Source: Condylostoma magnum
Taxonomy: Eukaryota > Ciliophora > Heterotrichea > Heterotrichida > Condylostomatidae
Assembly (NCBI GenBank): GCA_920105805.1
Contig: CAKKTI010000001.1
Coordinates: forward strand, 310,909-374,908
Length of the DNA stretch: 64,000 nucleotides
Reading direction: 5' to 3'
Shown: piece by piece, positions 1 through 12,900 of the stretch
How positions within the stretch are numbered: the stretch's first letter is position 1
How the letters are laid out: the number at the start of each line of letters is the position of its first letter
Translations under genes and position numbers: made by a program
Notes under the pieces: model-generated
Told to the model about the DNA's origin: nothing
Database searches by the model: none
What the model saw: the letters and a program-made list of their open reading frames with translations, nothing else

Positions 1-4
1 TTTA

Positions 5-3000
5 CTAAATTGCACCTACTTTGGAGTAAGCATGCGTAACTCTCTCCGTATCCCTGTTATGAAATTACTCCTCTTTTTCCTCTATTTTTGATCTTCTTCT
101 ATAAAGATAAATCGCTAAAAGAATAAATCCAATTCCAATGACAAGCACAATAATGCAAATTGCTACAACAAGTGCTCTTAGTTCTTCTTGTCCATCTTCG
201 TCACTATCAGTTTGAGTTGATTCAACCGAAGATCCTGAAGTATTAACAAATTTTTAAACCTGCGTAAAATCCTATGATATAGAAAAAGATATGTTATTAG
301 CTTTTATAGAGAACGGCAGAGTTTCAGGAATTTCAAACTGAATACTATAAACCCCACTTTCACTTTATTGCAACACCCGTCCTAAGAAGTCAATATAAAA
401 CCTTGTTGAAGTTTATTATGTGACTTACCAATTATCAAAAGGATTGTTATTAAACAGAATTATTATATAGCCCCTCTACATTTAGAAGGGTAATATTCTG
501 CTAAATATTAAGACTGCATTTTGATCTTATATTTCACAATCAATATCGATATTTGACTATGAATTATCAACTTCAGACTCAACACATTAACTATCTACAT
601 TCTCATATCCCTAATCACATTCACATATATACTCTCCTGCAGCGGTAGCATTGCTTACACACTACTGGCATACCCCCGTTTACTTGTTGCAAAGTTAACA
701 GAGTTTCCTACATTACGCACATCTTCCATTCTGCTCATATTATCCATCCTAGCACTAAACTTATTACGTTTCCTCCTCCTACTAGCAATCTTAACATAAT
801 TAGCAATCTACAATTCCATTAATCCCTTTATCCTCGTATCCGTTATTGCATGTACACTCTCCCTAAACAACACTTGCATTTATATCTTTACAACTATTAC
901 AATAATTATTATTTTAGCAAGTTTAACAGTTTCCTGTGCATTCAATACATTACAACTCCGATAAGCTGTCTCTTTGGTCGTAATAGCCAGAAGGACATTT
1001 GCATCCTACACTGGCTAATTGGGCAATGCTAAGTTTACATTCAGAGCAAGTAAATCTATCTACACATCTTAAGCAGTCTTAGTGACATGAGTTGCAGGAT
1101 AATGATTACTCTGATTGTGACACTTAATATGAGCTCTCATTACATCTGCATCCAATACCATCGGCATTAGGAATTGCATTGTTAGTTTAGCATGAGTAGC
1201 ATAGAGATGGATTTGTTGATGAGCATGTTTTGCATTCTGAAGAACAAGCAGCACAAATCGAACCTTGGAGGACATATCCGTTTAGACATTTAGTGCAAGT
1301 AGAACCTGATCCAGTATGACAATTCTCTGTGCTAACACATTTCTCAAATAAATCATGATAAAATCCATTATTACACACTTCACATACTTAATAATTTTAT
1401 GTGCATGTTTAGCAATTAGTATCCTGGCAAGATACACACAAATTGTTTTCATCTAGCCCAAAGGAATCAGCGCAAGTGCAAATTGCATTACTATTGGAAC
1501 AGTCATCACAATTTTCACTAACACAACAATTGGAGTTATTATCTATATGAAGTCCATTCATACATGAAGTGCATGTGTTTTAAGCAGGACACTCTCTACA
1601 ATTACTTTTCAGACATGGGAAACATTCGTTCCGTCCGGGAATTAATATAAATCCATCTTTACAATCATCACATTCTTCAGGATCTGAAGTGCAATCACTA
1701 CATCCACCCTATTCACAGCACTAATAAATATCCGTTAAGCTATAATCTGAGTCGTTACAACTTTAGCATTATCTGTTTGCATTATCACAATCAGCACAAT
1801 TGCTTACACTACAACACTTTCCATTGTCATCTATAAAATGCCCAGTTTCACATTCAGTACATACATTAGGATCACTACAAGTCTTACAATTTGACTCTGC
1901 ACAACATTAACTAGTAGTTGATTTATGAAAAGATGCTTTACAAGTAGTGCATGCACTTCTATCACTAATACAATCAGCACAATTACTTACACTACAACAT
2001 TTCCCATTGTCATCTACAAAATGCCCAGTTTCACATTCAGTGCAAACATTAGGATCACTACAAGTCTTACAATTTGACTCCGCACAACATTAACTAGTAG
2101 TTGATTTATGAAAAGATGCTTTACAAGTAGTGCATGCACTTCTATCACTATCACAATCCTAGCATTAATCCACATTGCAACATTTTCCATTGTCGTCTAC
2201 AAAACGCCCAGTTTCGCATTCAGTGCAAGCATTAGGATCACTACAAGTCTTACAATTTGGCTCCTAGCAGCAGTTATTAGTAATTGATTTATGAAAAGAT
2301 GCTTTACAAGTAGTGCATGCACTTCTATCACTATCACAATCCTAGCATTAATCCACATTGCAACATTTTCCATTGTCGTCCATAAAATGCCCAGTTTCAC
2401 ATTCAGTGCAAACATTAGGATCACTACAAGTCTTACAATTTGACTCTGCACAACAATTATTAGCAGCTGATTTATGAAAAGATGCTTTACAAGTAGTGCA
2501 TGCACTTCTATCACTGTCACAATCAGCACAATTACTTACACTACAACACTTTCCATTGTCGTCTACAAAATGCCCAGTTTCACATTCAGTGCAAACATTA
2601 GCAACAGCGCAAGTCTTACAATTTGACTCCGCACAACATTAACTAGTAGTTGATTTATGAAAAGATGCTTTACAAGTAGTGCATGCATTTCTATCACTAT
2701 CACAATCCTAGCATTAATCCGCATTGCAACATTTTCCATTGTCGTCTATAAAATGCCCAGTTTCACATTCAGTGCAAACATTAGGATCACTACAAGTCTT
2801 ACAATTTGACTCTGCACAACAATTATTAGCAGCTGATTTATGAAAANNNNNNNNNNNNNNNNNNNNNNNNNNNNNNNNNNNNNNNNNNNNNNNNNNNNNN
2901 NNNNNNNNNNNNNNNNNNNNNNNNNNNNNNNNNNNNNNNNNNNNNNGATGCTTTACAAGTAGTGCATGTACTTCTATCACTGTCACAATCAGCACAATTA

Positions 3001-3332
3001 CTTACACTACAACACTTTCCATTGTCGTCTACAAAATGCCCAGTTTCACATTCAGTGCAAGCAGTAGCAACTGCACAAGTCTTACAATTTGACTCCTAGC
3101 AGCAATTCTTAGTACTTGATTTATTATACGAGCCAACGCATGTATTACAACTGAATTAATTAGTATCACAGTTATCACACTAATCAATAGTACAATCTTC
3201 ACACTATCCACTCACAACTCCAAATCCGCTATTGCACGAGCTACAAAATGGAGGTGTTGGACATAAAGCACACTCAGTAATACCACCACATTACGCTCTA
3301 CTAGCAATTAGCATAGTTAAAATCATAACCAT
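5..3332 (-). CDS. Cysteine-rich type I surface protein with tandem CXXC repeats
   Basis: No specific family recognised. Read with TAA/TAG=Q and TGA=W, the frame opens with a signal peptide (MVMILTMLIASRA, then QCGG). It continues as furin/EGF-like cysteine modules with many CxxC pairs (ETGHFVDDNGKCC recurs). An EGF-like module (CECDQGYENVD) and a non-Cys ectodomain follow. Near the end are one hydrophobic helix (LVVAICIIVLVIGIGFILL) and a basic cytoplasmic tail (YLYRRRSKIEEKEE). The stop is taken as TAG at 5-7, followed by TAA. The frame is continuous only if the 100 Ns at 2847-2946 are removed. It starts 16 bp from the divergent ORF at 3349. A surface receptor or coat role is inference from architecture only. 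Confidence 0.8.
1776..3115 (-). repeat. 183-bp (61-residue) tandem coding repeats
   Basis: Seven copies are visible; the string gcccagttt starts near 1841, 2024, 2207, 2390, 2573, 2756 and 3039. Spacing is 183 bp throughout, and 283 bp across the 100-N gap. Copies are nearly identical in DNA. They fall into subtypes at one variable spot (KSTTSQCC, KSAANNCC, KSITNNCC). The copy nearest the N-terminus is the most diverged. Near-identity suggests recent expansion or gene conversion within the receptor ectodomain. Confidence 0.9.
2847..2946. other. Assembly gap (100 N) inside the repeat array
   Basis: Exactly 100 Ns. The flanks (tgatttatgaaaa and gatgctttacaag) join into the uninterrupted sequence found in every other repeat copy. 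The missing sequence is therefore zero or a whole number of 183-bp units. Confidence 0.95.
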
Positions 3333-3348
3333 AGATAAAATAACCAAT

Positions 3349-3552
3349 ATGGGTAGCTAGGGAAATTATGTTAAAATTTTTAAATATTCTATTTATAAAG
3401 GCCTAGAGGCTTCTACTTCAATTAATGCAGAAGACAATGGTATATACTCCTGTACTGAGCTAATCAAACCAGAAGGCAGTAATTTTTACATAGATATTCG
3501 CAAAGAATACACAACAGAATGGGAATTATTCAGAACTCCAAGGGAAAAATAA
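3349..3552 (+). CDS. Small hypothetical protein (67 aa)
   Basis: Unrecognised. It begins MGSQGNYVKIFKYSIYKG and contains the stretch AEDNGIYSCTELIKPEGSNF, whose codon use looks genuine. I end it at TAA 3550-3552 because the convergent minus-strand gene ends at 3575. Reading through that TAA would overlap the neighbour. The Gly at position 2 could permit N-myristoylation, but this is weak. Its start lies 16 bp from the start of the divergent receptor gene. Confidence 0.45.
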
Positions 3553-3574
3553 AAACTAAATAAAGGAATTTTAT

Positions 3575-4861
3575 CTACTCTTGTAACCTTTTAAATAGTA
3601 AAAGAATAAAAAATAGATAGTAAGGTAAAGTGTAGACCTATATATAGGAAATCTCACGTTAAGATATCTCGAAAGTCTGTCTATATCGATAAAAAATAAA
3701 CCCAGATTACTCCTTTTGGGTGCTTTCCTAACTGTAAAAAGTCTTAATAGAGCCTGTATGAGTAAAGCGGGACAATGCCTAAATTTCTTATTTCTTTTAA
3801 GCGGTAGAAATAGATGTCCCTAATACTCAAATGGGGAGCACTATCAATAATAACACTCTAAAGTAGATAATTATAGAAATTTGCCTTTTAAATATATTAG
3901 AATACCTAGATATTAACTTATTGTCGATAATTATATAAAGTATTCTTCAATTTTATTCACTAATTTCTGTAATTCCTATTATATTTACTATTTATAAGTT
4001 GTTAATTAATGCCTGGTATAAATTCAAGCTTTCCTTATCTTAAAGGGTTAAATTATTGAAACTATTGTGACTATATTCGTCTTCATATTGGCGGCACATT
4101 AAAGGCTGGAATGAATAAGAATATGTGTATTGATCAATAAGGAAATTACAAGATTCCTTTGGTATGGTTTCTAAGTATTATATTTCAACTTCTGGATCTC
4201 TTTGTGAAAATCCTATATAGCTTTTGCCTAATTTGCTCTTTTATTTTTTATTTTAGCAATTTTAAATTATTTTCCCAGCCCTCTTACTATTCCTAGATAA
4301 AATTCTCTTACTATTTTATTAATAATCGAAATCTTAGTATTTCAATAAAAGGAATCTTTGTTTAATCTTTTCGACAAAGCCTATTGTGATATTGACTTGG
4401 TAATATCCCTTACATAGAATAACTTATTTCTATTGGTGTATTTGACGGTAATTTTGAGATTTTCCTCATACAGATCTAAGTATCTCATTTCCTAAATGCA
4501 CTCTTATTGGAAATCCTATAGTAAATCTAATATTTTGATTAATGCATCTATATAAATGTCCCTTTAATTTTGCTTTTTTATTATTGTGTATGTATTTAAT
4601 TGTTTTGATATACCCGATATAATTATCCGGAATTAATTAAACTTAGTAATTGCAGAAACTTTGGTTATCAACTTTTGTAATTAAAATTTACCTATCTAAT
4701 ATAAGGTGAAAATACAATGCACCTTTATTCAAATTTAATCTGTATATTTAAAATAAGATTAAATCCTTTTATTACTTATCAACTACAAAAAAAGTAAGGA
4801 ACCGTTTATACTCATATATAACCTTATTACATATGAGTACTAAAGAGTATAAGATAGGCAT
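3575..4861 (-). CDS. Hypothetical membrane-associated protein (428 aa)
   Basis: No family recognised. A single frame runs from ATG 4861 (MPILYSLVLICNKVIYEYKR) to TAG at 3575-3577. The N-terminal two thirds look soluble (for example GKSYIGFSQRDPEVEIQYLE). Near the C-terminus are hydrophobic stretches (IIIYFRVLLLIVLPIWVLG, then YLFFILLLF). I preferred this frame over two others because its residue composition is much more protein-like throughout and its ends fit the neighbours. The start is 23 bp from the K+ channel start and the stop is 22 bp from the preceding plus-strand stop. Confidence 0.6.
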
Positions 4862-4884
4862 TTAATCATTTCCTACTAATTAAA

Positions 4885-6744
4885 ATGTCAAAGCTTTAAA
4901 GAAATAAAGGAAGCACATAATTTAGTTTAACTCAAAATTGACCAGAATATCAAACCTCAAATATTTGATAAAGAGCATTATTTAAATTAAAAGTAATATG
5001 AGTATTATAATCGTTCAATGAACTAAAATCATTTGGTACAATGTTTCATTGCAGTGATGTTCCAATTGACTAAGATTCCCATTACAGAACAGTAAAAACA
5101 CTAAGGTAATAAAGAACTTAGAATTATAAGCTAAGAAATTAGGCAAAATGATGATAAATTGAAGTTGGATCTTACACATAATTAACCTGGAATTCAGTGT
5201 TAATATTTTTATTTACTTATACATCTTTTATAATGCCCTACAGATTCGCGTATCATGAAACATAATATTGGGATAATTGGGCAATATTAGATTTGATAGT
5301 CGATTGTCTTTTCTTATTAGATATTATGATTAATTTTATAAGTTGCTAATAAACTGAAGACTAAAAGATTATAATAAATCCAAAATAAATAGCAATGTCA
5401 TATTTAAAAGGCTGATTTTTAATTGATTTTGTAGCATGCTTGCCTATAGACATAATACTCGTATTGATTTTGGATAATAACACAGAATCAGTAAGCGATT
5501 ATAGCTCTATGCTGAGATTAGCTAGATTGACTAGATTATACAAAATTTTGAGGGTTTTCAGGGTTTTGAAGATTTTTAAAGGTAAAAACTTTACAATTAT
5601 ATAAAAAATCAAGGACTTCCTTGCTACAAATACAAAAATATTTGAATTACTGAAATTTATATTCACTTTATTTATAGTAATTCATGTTTTAGCGTGTTTT
5701 TTGCATTTCTTCTGTATACTAGACGATTTCAATTACAATACTATTTGTTATCGAATGAAGACATTTGATAACGAGAATAATAGTTAAACGCATTTATAGT
5801 TGATTTACTTCATATTTGCAACTATATCCACAGTAGGATACGGAGACTGAATTCCGAAATCAACAATTGAGGTAGTTTTGATTATAATGATAATGATGAT
5901 AGGAATATTATCGTATTCTTTTGCAGTGGGTGCATTGAGTTCTTTCCTACTTAATCAAGATACAGCATAGTCTATATACGATGACAAGATTAGCTATGCT
6001 ATAGATTTCCTAAGTCAAGCCTAGGTTAAAAAGAGCATAAAACGAGAAATCCTGAAAATACTACACTTGAAATACGAGCATAGAATTACAAGTATTTGAT
6101 AGGATTAGCTTGGCATAATGCGTTCACTTCCATTGAAGCTTTAGTAAGAGGTAATAAACAGTATGTACAATGGTACCTTATTTAGATATCCATTCTTCTG
6201 GAACTAGAACTCTGAGTTTATTTTGTATATAATGCCACATATTTCACAGAATTAACTAAGAGATGATGAAATTCTGTATAGACAGAACTAGATTGCAGAT
6301 GAGATGTACTTTATAATAAAAGGAAGAATAAACTTACTGATAAATGATCTGGATATAGTTTACAAATCCTTTATAAGATTTTCACATTTTGGTGAAATTG
6401 AGTTACTAAGAAAGTGTAACAGATATGATACAAGTCAAAGCTTCGGCTACACTTATCTTGGAATTCTAAGTAAAAAGGTAAAATTTATGCAGAAGTTTTT
6501 AAAATTGATAAAAAAGTTCCCTTAAGAAACACAAAAAATAGTAAATTTAGCAAACGATCGCTTTACTTAAATAATGGAGTAAAAGCTTTGTCTACTTGAA
6601 ATGCTGAAATAAAAAGCCAATGGAGTCAACATCAATATATTTGCACGAACTTTATCCTAAGACTTCATAGAGGTAACAGACTGCCTGAACATGAAAAAGT
6701 GATTTATACTTAGAAAAAAGGACTATCTAGCAATATGCCAATAA
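4885..6744 (+). CDS. Cyclic-nucleotide-gated / EAG-type voltage-gated K+ channel
   Basis: A six-TM channel of 619 aa in the CNBD family. S1 lies in the segment ending FIMPYRFAYHE. S4 carries regularly spaced basic residues (MLRLARLTRLYKILRVFRVL, about residues 209-232). The pore holds the K+ filter TVGYGD at residues 316-321 (5830-5847), followed by a Trp encoded by TGA. A C-linker and a cNMP-binding domain follow, with DEMYFIIKGRINLL and the HFGEIELL cassette near residue 500. Its role is membrane K+ flux, probably in membrane excitability. Many internal Gln and Trp codons are TAA/TAG/TGA. The stop is taken as TAA 6742-6744, with another in-frame TAA two codons on; the exact end is uncertain. 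Confidence 0.9.
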
Positions 6745-6873
6745 CAGTAACATCAACTAAAACGCTTAAAACAGCGAGTAAACTGCCTTATTTCTCGTTT
6801 TACACAATACACAGCTTTACTTAACCATCATTTTCCTTATAATTTCCTCCCACTTTGCTTACCTTAAATAAAT

Positions 6874-7635
6874 ATGGGTCGTAGAATAAGGGGCCAGCGT
6901 AAAGGAAGAGGTTCAGTTTTCACAGCTCACGTCCAGCACCGCAAAGGCAAGCCAGAGTACCGTCCCAATGACTATGCAGAGCGTAACGGTTACATAAAGG
7001 GAGTAATAAAAGAAATAATCCATGACCCAGGCCGTGGAGCTCCCATAGCCCGAGTGACTTTTCGCAACCCCTATGAATACAAAACAGACAAGTACACTTT
7101 CCTAGCCGGCGAGGGTAACTACACAGGCTAATTCATCTACTGTGGTAAAAAGGCTTAATTGATAACAGGGAACATAACATCGGTGGGTTAACTTCCTGAG
7201 GGAACTGAGGTATATAACTTAGAGGAAAAGGTAGGAGACAGAGGGTCTGTAGCAAGAGCCTCAGGAACCAGTGCTCTTATCATTGGACATACTGACGACG
7301 GGTCTAAGACTAGAATTCGTTTGCCGTCTGGATCCAGGAAGACAATACTGTCTGGATGCAGAGCCACTATAGGAGTAGTAGCGGGTGGAGGAAGGAATGA
7401 AAAGCCAATGCTTAAGGCGGGAAGGGCGTATCATAAGTACAAGGTTAAGAGGAACTGTTGGCCCAAGGTAAGAGGAGTTGCTATGAATCCTGTTGAGCAT
7501 CCTCATGGTGGAGGTAATCATCAGCATATTGGACATCCTAGTACTATCAGAAGAGATGCACCACCTGGAAAGAAGGTTGGATTGATTGCGGCTAGGAGGA
7601 CTGGAAAGTTGAGAGGAAGTGTCCAAAAGAAGTAG
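6874..7635 (+). CDS. RPL8: 60S ribosomal protein uL2 (L8)
   Basis: A cytosolic large-subunit protein at the peptidyl-transferase centre. It begins [20 protein letters not shown] and contains the uL2 signature around [20 protein letters not shown], including the conserved active-site-proximal histidine. It ends [15 protein letters not shown]. At 253 aa it matches eukaryotic uL2. In-frame TAA occurs inside the protein where Gln is plausible (after YTG, and before LITGN). The terminator must nevertheless be TAG 7633-7635, because the next gene's ATG is only 46 bp on. This makes it a clean demonstration that the same codons act as sense and stop. Confidence 0.97.
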
Positions 7636-7681
7636 CGAGTTAGGGTTATTCCTGTTAAAAAAATTGGTGTTATTGGAATAA

Positions 7682-9082
7682 ATGGCTATTCATTTGTTCA
7701 AGGTTGTGTAGATGCTTGGGATTCAGACAAGCATGAAGGTTCCTATGAGTTTGATTAGAGGAAATGGGTTTGAGGGAGTTTGGGCTGTTAAGACAGGCGT
7801 TGTAGGCTTGGAGTTTTAGAGTATGGAGAGCAGAAGTATACTGGAATGGCTATAGGAGTGAGATAATGGGAAATTCCCTCATGCTATTTTAAGATGTGAA
7901 GGGAAAATGTATATTGCATTGAATCCTGAGGAAGCTTTGAATATTTGAATTAATTTAACTCATCCTGATGTAATAGTCTAGCAGTTTATTGTAGGAATGG
8001 GATATAAAGCATAGGTTATCAAAGCAGTTTATCAAAATGATAGAATTAATTGCTAGTTGAAGTATAATTAAAAAAACTATGAAAAATTCAACTCTGAGAA
8101 AGTTAATCAGCCGGAAACATTAGAAAGATTATTTTTAACTGGACTTTATTCAGTTAAACATAGAGCTAATTTATCATGTACTACGATAAATATATAAAGA
8201 ACTGTAACATAAGTGAAATAAATAATGTAATTCTTGTATAAAGATAAGTAAATTTGTAAGTTGAGTTGTAAATTTATGATGAATCAGGATAAAGCATGAA
8301 TTTTTCTAGGAGTTAAGTCAATTGAAATCAGATAATAAATCTAAAAGACTTTTCATAGAAGAGCGTAAAGTACCACAAATACTAGAATTCCATAACAAAA
8401 AACAAAAGCATAAATAAGAAAGCTGTTAAGAGCATATAAATTTGATAAAATGACTAATCATTAATCACCTTTAAACATAAAAAGATAATAGTCTCCTATA
8501 TAAATAACAAAGGAAAGAAAGAGGTTATAAAAGCGAGAAATAGCTGTTAAGCAGTTAACAAATAAACATCATTTCAACCTTATAAAGCATTATTCATACA
8601 AAAAGTATCAATATAATGCTTAAAATAATTTACCTTTTAATATTCAAGATCAGATGTTAGCTAACAGGATAATAAAGCATAAGGAAATAATTCACTTAAA
8701 TGCCCTTGACTGCTAAAAGGATTTAAAAGGTTTAATATATTAATTAGAATAAAAGCATGTTATTTAAGGTTCAGTAAGTCCATCAAAAGTAGCAGAAAAA
8801 GCAGTTAGATTTGCATGGTTTAAAAATGAATAAGAAATGTAAATAAATAACAAGGATATTATAGATAAAGAAGAATAAAAAACTTTAAATCCTCGGTAAT
8901 TAGCCGAATAGAGAGCTTAAAGTGAGCTAAATCGTTGCTGTTAAGTTCTAGATAATTTATTACAGACCTCGGAAATTTCATTATCCAGAAATGCAAGCAA
9001 AGTAGATTTGTATTAAGTAATTTTATACATAGAATTAATGTCCTCATATTTAAACCAGTATAATTTAATTGATAACTTTTAA
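7682..9082 (+). CDS. Hypothetical protein with a UBA-like segment (466 aa)
   Basis: Begins MAIHLFKVVQMLGIQTSMKV. Residues about 94-130 (HPDVIVQQFIVGMGYKAQVI) have the MGY/F core and helix pattern of a UBA-like domain, which binds ubiquitin in characterised proteins; that assignment is tentative. The remainder is Lys/Gln-rich and helical. It includes a more conserved-looking stretch (LNPRQLAEQRAQSELNRC) and a hydrophobic helix near the C-terminus. The stop at TAA 9080-9082 is in register with the ATG and lies 4 bp from the stop of the convergent RBR ligase. An earlier stop is possible because in-frame TAA/TAG are frequent. Confidence 0.6.
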
Positions 9083-9086
9083 TATA

Positions 9087-9950
9087 CTATTTCCTTTTAG
9101 CATGTCTAACTACTTTACGCATTATACGTTTTAATTCTTTTCTACCTTATTTCACACATTGCTTATTTTGATGCTTACTTTTTCCGCATCATAAACAATA
9201 ACCTTTTAAACAACTATTACAATCATAAAACTAAATACTAGGATTATACTCAAATAATTATTTGCATTTTGGATTCGGGCATTCTTATCAATTAGTATCA
9301 TCAAAACATTTATTATAGTAATTATTAAGCATTAAGGAATCTGCTAGCTATCAAATAGTTTCCTCGCTTATAACATTTTCACAATCCTGTATAGTACAAG
9401 TAATAGGGACAATTTAATCTAGCATCTATCTTTCTATTACTAATTTTAAGCAATTTTCATGCTAGAAATGCCCGCAATTATCCATTTGATAGATTTTATC
9501 TTGTATTTCATCTAAGCAATAAGCACATTAAATCTACTATTATTAATTAATCAATTTTTGCTACATTTCCTCCTCTTCTTCTACAATAAGAAAGCCCATC
9601 AGATCTACTATTTTCTATTCCACCTGCTAAATCTAGGCTTAAGGGCTATGCAAGATTTCGTATATATAACTCTTAGTGTTTTATATATCACCCTGTCCAA
9701 TTCATGAATAAAGCTATCGCTTTTCATGCAAATCTATTAACCTACTCTCATAAGCTTATTTAACATCCTTCAAAACATTATAAATTTCCCATTAATCAGC
9801 TGAGTTTGAGGCCATTCCAGCTATGTAAACAGCCTCAACATCAAAATTTTAGTAATACGAGCTAATAAACTACCAAATCTAATCCTACATAAAAAATGGT
9901 GTCAACTGATGACTGATTAAATAGATCTCTTATATTTTTACTTATAACAT
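9087..9950 (-). CDS. RING-between-RING (RBR) E3 ubiquitin ligase
   Basis: 287 aa. From residue 142 there is a RING1 start (CAYCLDEIQDK, then CGHFQHENC). It is followed by an IBR/RING2-like cysteine array (QECPNPKCKQLF, then CNSCLKGYCLWCG and a final C). This order is typical of RBR ligases, which transfer ubiquitin through a cysteine-thioester intermediate. Which cysteine is catalytic cannot be fixed by eye. The N-terminal 140 residues are helical and acidic, with an EEEEE tract. One Trp in the zinc array is TGA. The ATG at 9950 is 17 bp from the divergent exchanger start. Confidence 0.8.
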
Positions 9951-9967
9951 GAACAGTTGGAATTCTA

Positions 9968-12900
9968 ATGAAACAGTTTCACAAATACTCGAATTTACCT
10001 TTTACTCCTTTAATAATGCTAATAGGCATAATTTGAGGAATATTGGCGGATAATATTGGAGAATTGGGAGAAATTGCTAAAATTTCTAAAGATTTGAACC
10101 CTGTAAAACTTATTCAGTAAATTATAAGACTGTGCATACTACCTGGATTGTTTTTTCAATAGACCTTAAGCATAGATTGGTACAAACTCAAGCGGGAAAT
10201 CTGATTTGTCTTGGTTTTATCAGGCCCTGGATTCCTTTTATAAGCAATACTGATTTCAACGGCAATTTAATATGTAATTCATGACAATCATTTTAACTGA
10301 TAGGAATCTTTTACTCTAGGCATAATCTTATCAGCAACTAATCCAACAAAAGTATTACAAGTTTTAAAGTAAATAGGATCTTCTAAAAGAATGAACACAC
10401 TAATAGAAGGAGAAGGGCTTTTTAATAGTGCAGTGGCAGTTGCTTTATTTATGTGAATGCGAGAGATAATCCTAGAAGAAATTTAAAGCTCAGAGGAAAT
10501 ATTATGATCTTTGTTTTCAAAGTTTATCATAGGGGCACTTTTAGGCGCTGTTTTTGGAGTAATTATTACTTTTTAGTTAAAAAGAGTTTTTAATGATCCA
10601 GTAGTTGAAATTACTTTAACTACAATTGCAGTTTACTTGATGGACTATTTTGCTATTGGATCTGGATTATAGTCTTCAGGCATCATGGGACTAGTGTTCT
10701 TAGGAGTCACTGTATCTAGTTGAAGCAAGGTTTAAACTAATGTGGAAAGTGATAATTCTCTGTATATTTTTTGAAAATTTTTACACTTTTCAAGCAAATT
10801 GTTTATATTCATGCTAGTAGGTGTCATTGCTGGTTTAAGGGTTATTACTGAAACAATTGAACTGCAGGATTGGTATAATGCACTTTATTTATACATAGCA
10901 TTAATCATCATAAGAGCAATATAAGTTCTAGTAGCTTTTCCTGTACTAAGATACTGAAACCATGGTATAAAATTTGGATAATTAGTACTATTGTTTCATT
11001 GTAGTCTTAGAAATTACATAACAATAGCCTTATCCCTAATACTATTCGAAAGTTATGAAATTGACTAAGAAATGCGGCATATAGTCTTATTTTATTCTAT
11101 TCTAATGACCAGTATCACTTTAACTATAAACAAACCTTTGACCTCCATGCTTGTATATAAGTTCCAACTAACTAAATCATCTAGAATATAAGAAAACTGT
11201 CTTAATCTGATAGTGCATAAAGTTCAATAAATGGGATTTAAAACTATAGCTCATTTAAAGCAACAAACCTTTACAAAAAACTCAGATTGGATTCTAGTAA
11301 AAAAGTTATCAGAAATGGATAAATTCGGTAAAAAAGTGTTATCTAGAACTGCAAAAGGTAAGGCTCTTGCTAAAAGATTGAAAAGAGATAATACAAAAAA
11401 GGAATTCCTATCAGAATTTGGAAAAGTTGTACTAGATTATAACAAAGCAGAGAGTAGTATTGAAATAAGGCATCGGTTTTTAATAGGTTTAAAGGAATAA
11501 TATTGAAAAGAATATGAAGATGGAAACTGTACTGCTGATGTTTTCAAAATTTTAATAGAATCTGCTAATAGAGCAATTGACCATGAAAATAATCCTATGA
11601 AAGATTGAAAGTTTATAAAAACCTATTTGATAAGCAATAGGACATTTTTAATACTTCATACCCTAAAAAAGTGTTAGATTTTAAGATGGTAGATTAATAA
11701 AAGAGTCTTTACACACTTATGCTTTGTTTATGATATCATATCTTCCTTTGTAAGTGCACATGAGCTGACAAAGGAAAAGTTTAATTTTATAATCGAGCCT
11801 TAGTATAGAGATGCTCTTGAGATTATTTTTGAGGAAGCTAATAGGTAAATTGAGTCATGCAAAAGGTTCTAAAGTCTTAATATAACTCATAGATTTGCTG
11901 ATGTTAATAGAGATATTATGACTAGGAAGTCAACGTTGGTTGTATTGTAACGTTAAATTAAGGTTGTAATAGATTATTACAAAGGCGGGTATATGGATAA
12001 ATTAGACTTTAAAAATATGCAGTTTTTATTAGAAAAAAGGATGTAAAATTTGCTGATTTAGAGCTTGAAGTATAAGCTTCCTTAAGTAGAAGAAATCTTA
12101 AGCAAAAATCAACTTTTTGAGCATTTTGGAACAGATGCTTTATAAGCTTTTAAAGCTAATTCTATTATAAACGTTTTTGATGAAGGAAAATTGATATTTG
12201 AAAAGGGATAAGCTATAAATACAATCTAAATTGTGCTTTTAGGAACTGTCAACGAATTTGATGATGATGCTAGTATTAATATACAATATGATATAAGCAA
12301 TATAATAGGAGTCCATACACTTTTATAAGATGTAACAAATCATACTACATACAGTAAAACCAATTCTAAGGTTTACACAATATAATTAGACAAACAGCTT
12401 GTATTAAACTATCTAAATAGCTTTGAATCAGAACAAAAACTATGATAAATGGCTTCTCCAGTACTGATTTATTAAAACAAGTAGAATTTTAATCAGGTAA
12501 TTGAAGCAACTGAATGGTATAGGTTAGAGCAGTTGCTTTCATTATGCGATTTATATAAATATCATAAGGGGGATATAGTCGAGCTAGTCACATGTGGATT
12601 TTTGATGTAAGGAGAAATTAGAAGGTATGAATCTTTCAGCAACAAAAATAACGATCAAGACTCAGAAAGTGAAGATTTCATACAAGCAAGACAACTTATA
12701 CTCCCAGATTTAAACTCTACCTATTATATTTCAAATGACTCAAATACAGTAATACTTTGGTTTAATCAATAACTATTAGAAATTTGAGATAATGATTTTA
12801 AGTCACTTGCCAGTACAATTGCTTGGAATTAATATAAAAACTTAGAGGAAGTGGAACTGTATCAATAGTAATATCACCTCAATTTTCATAGAAATGGAAG

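Noticed and set aside
2197-3211. Minus-strand standard-code ORFs in the repeat array (Val/Leu/Ile-rich)
   Set aside because: They are a shifted frame of the CxxC repeats; the true frame has regular Cys spacing, a signal peptide and a TM helix.
7261-7626. 121-aa minus-strand ORF opposite uL2
   Set aside because: Shadow of the uL2 coding sequence; no features of its own.
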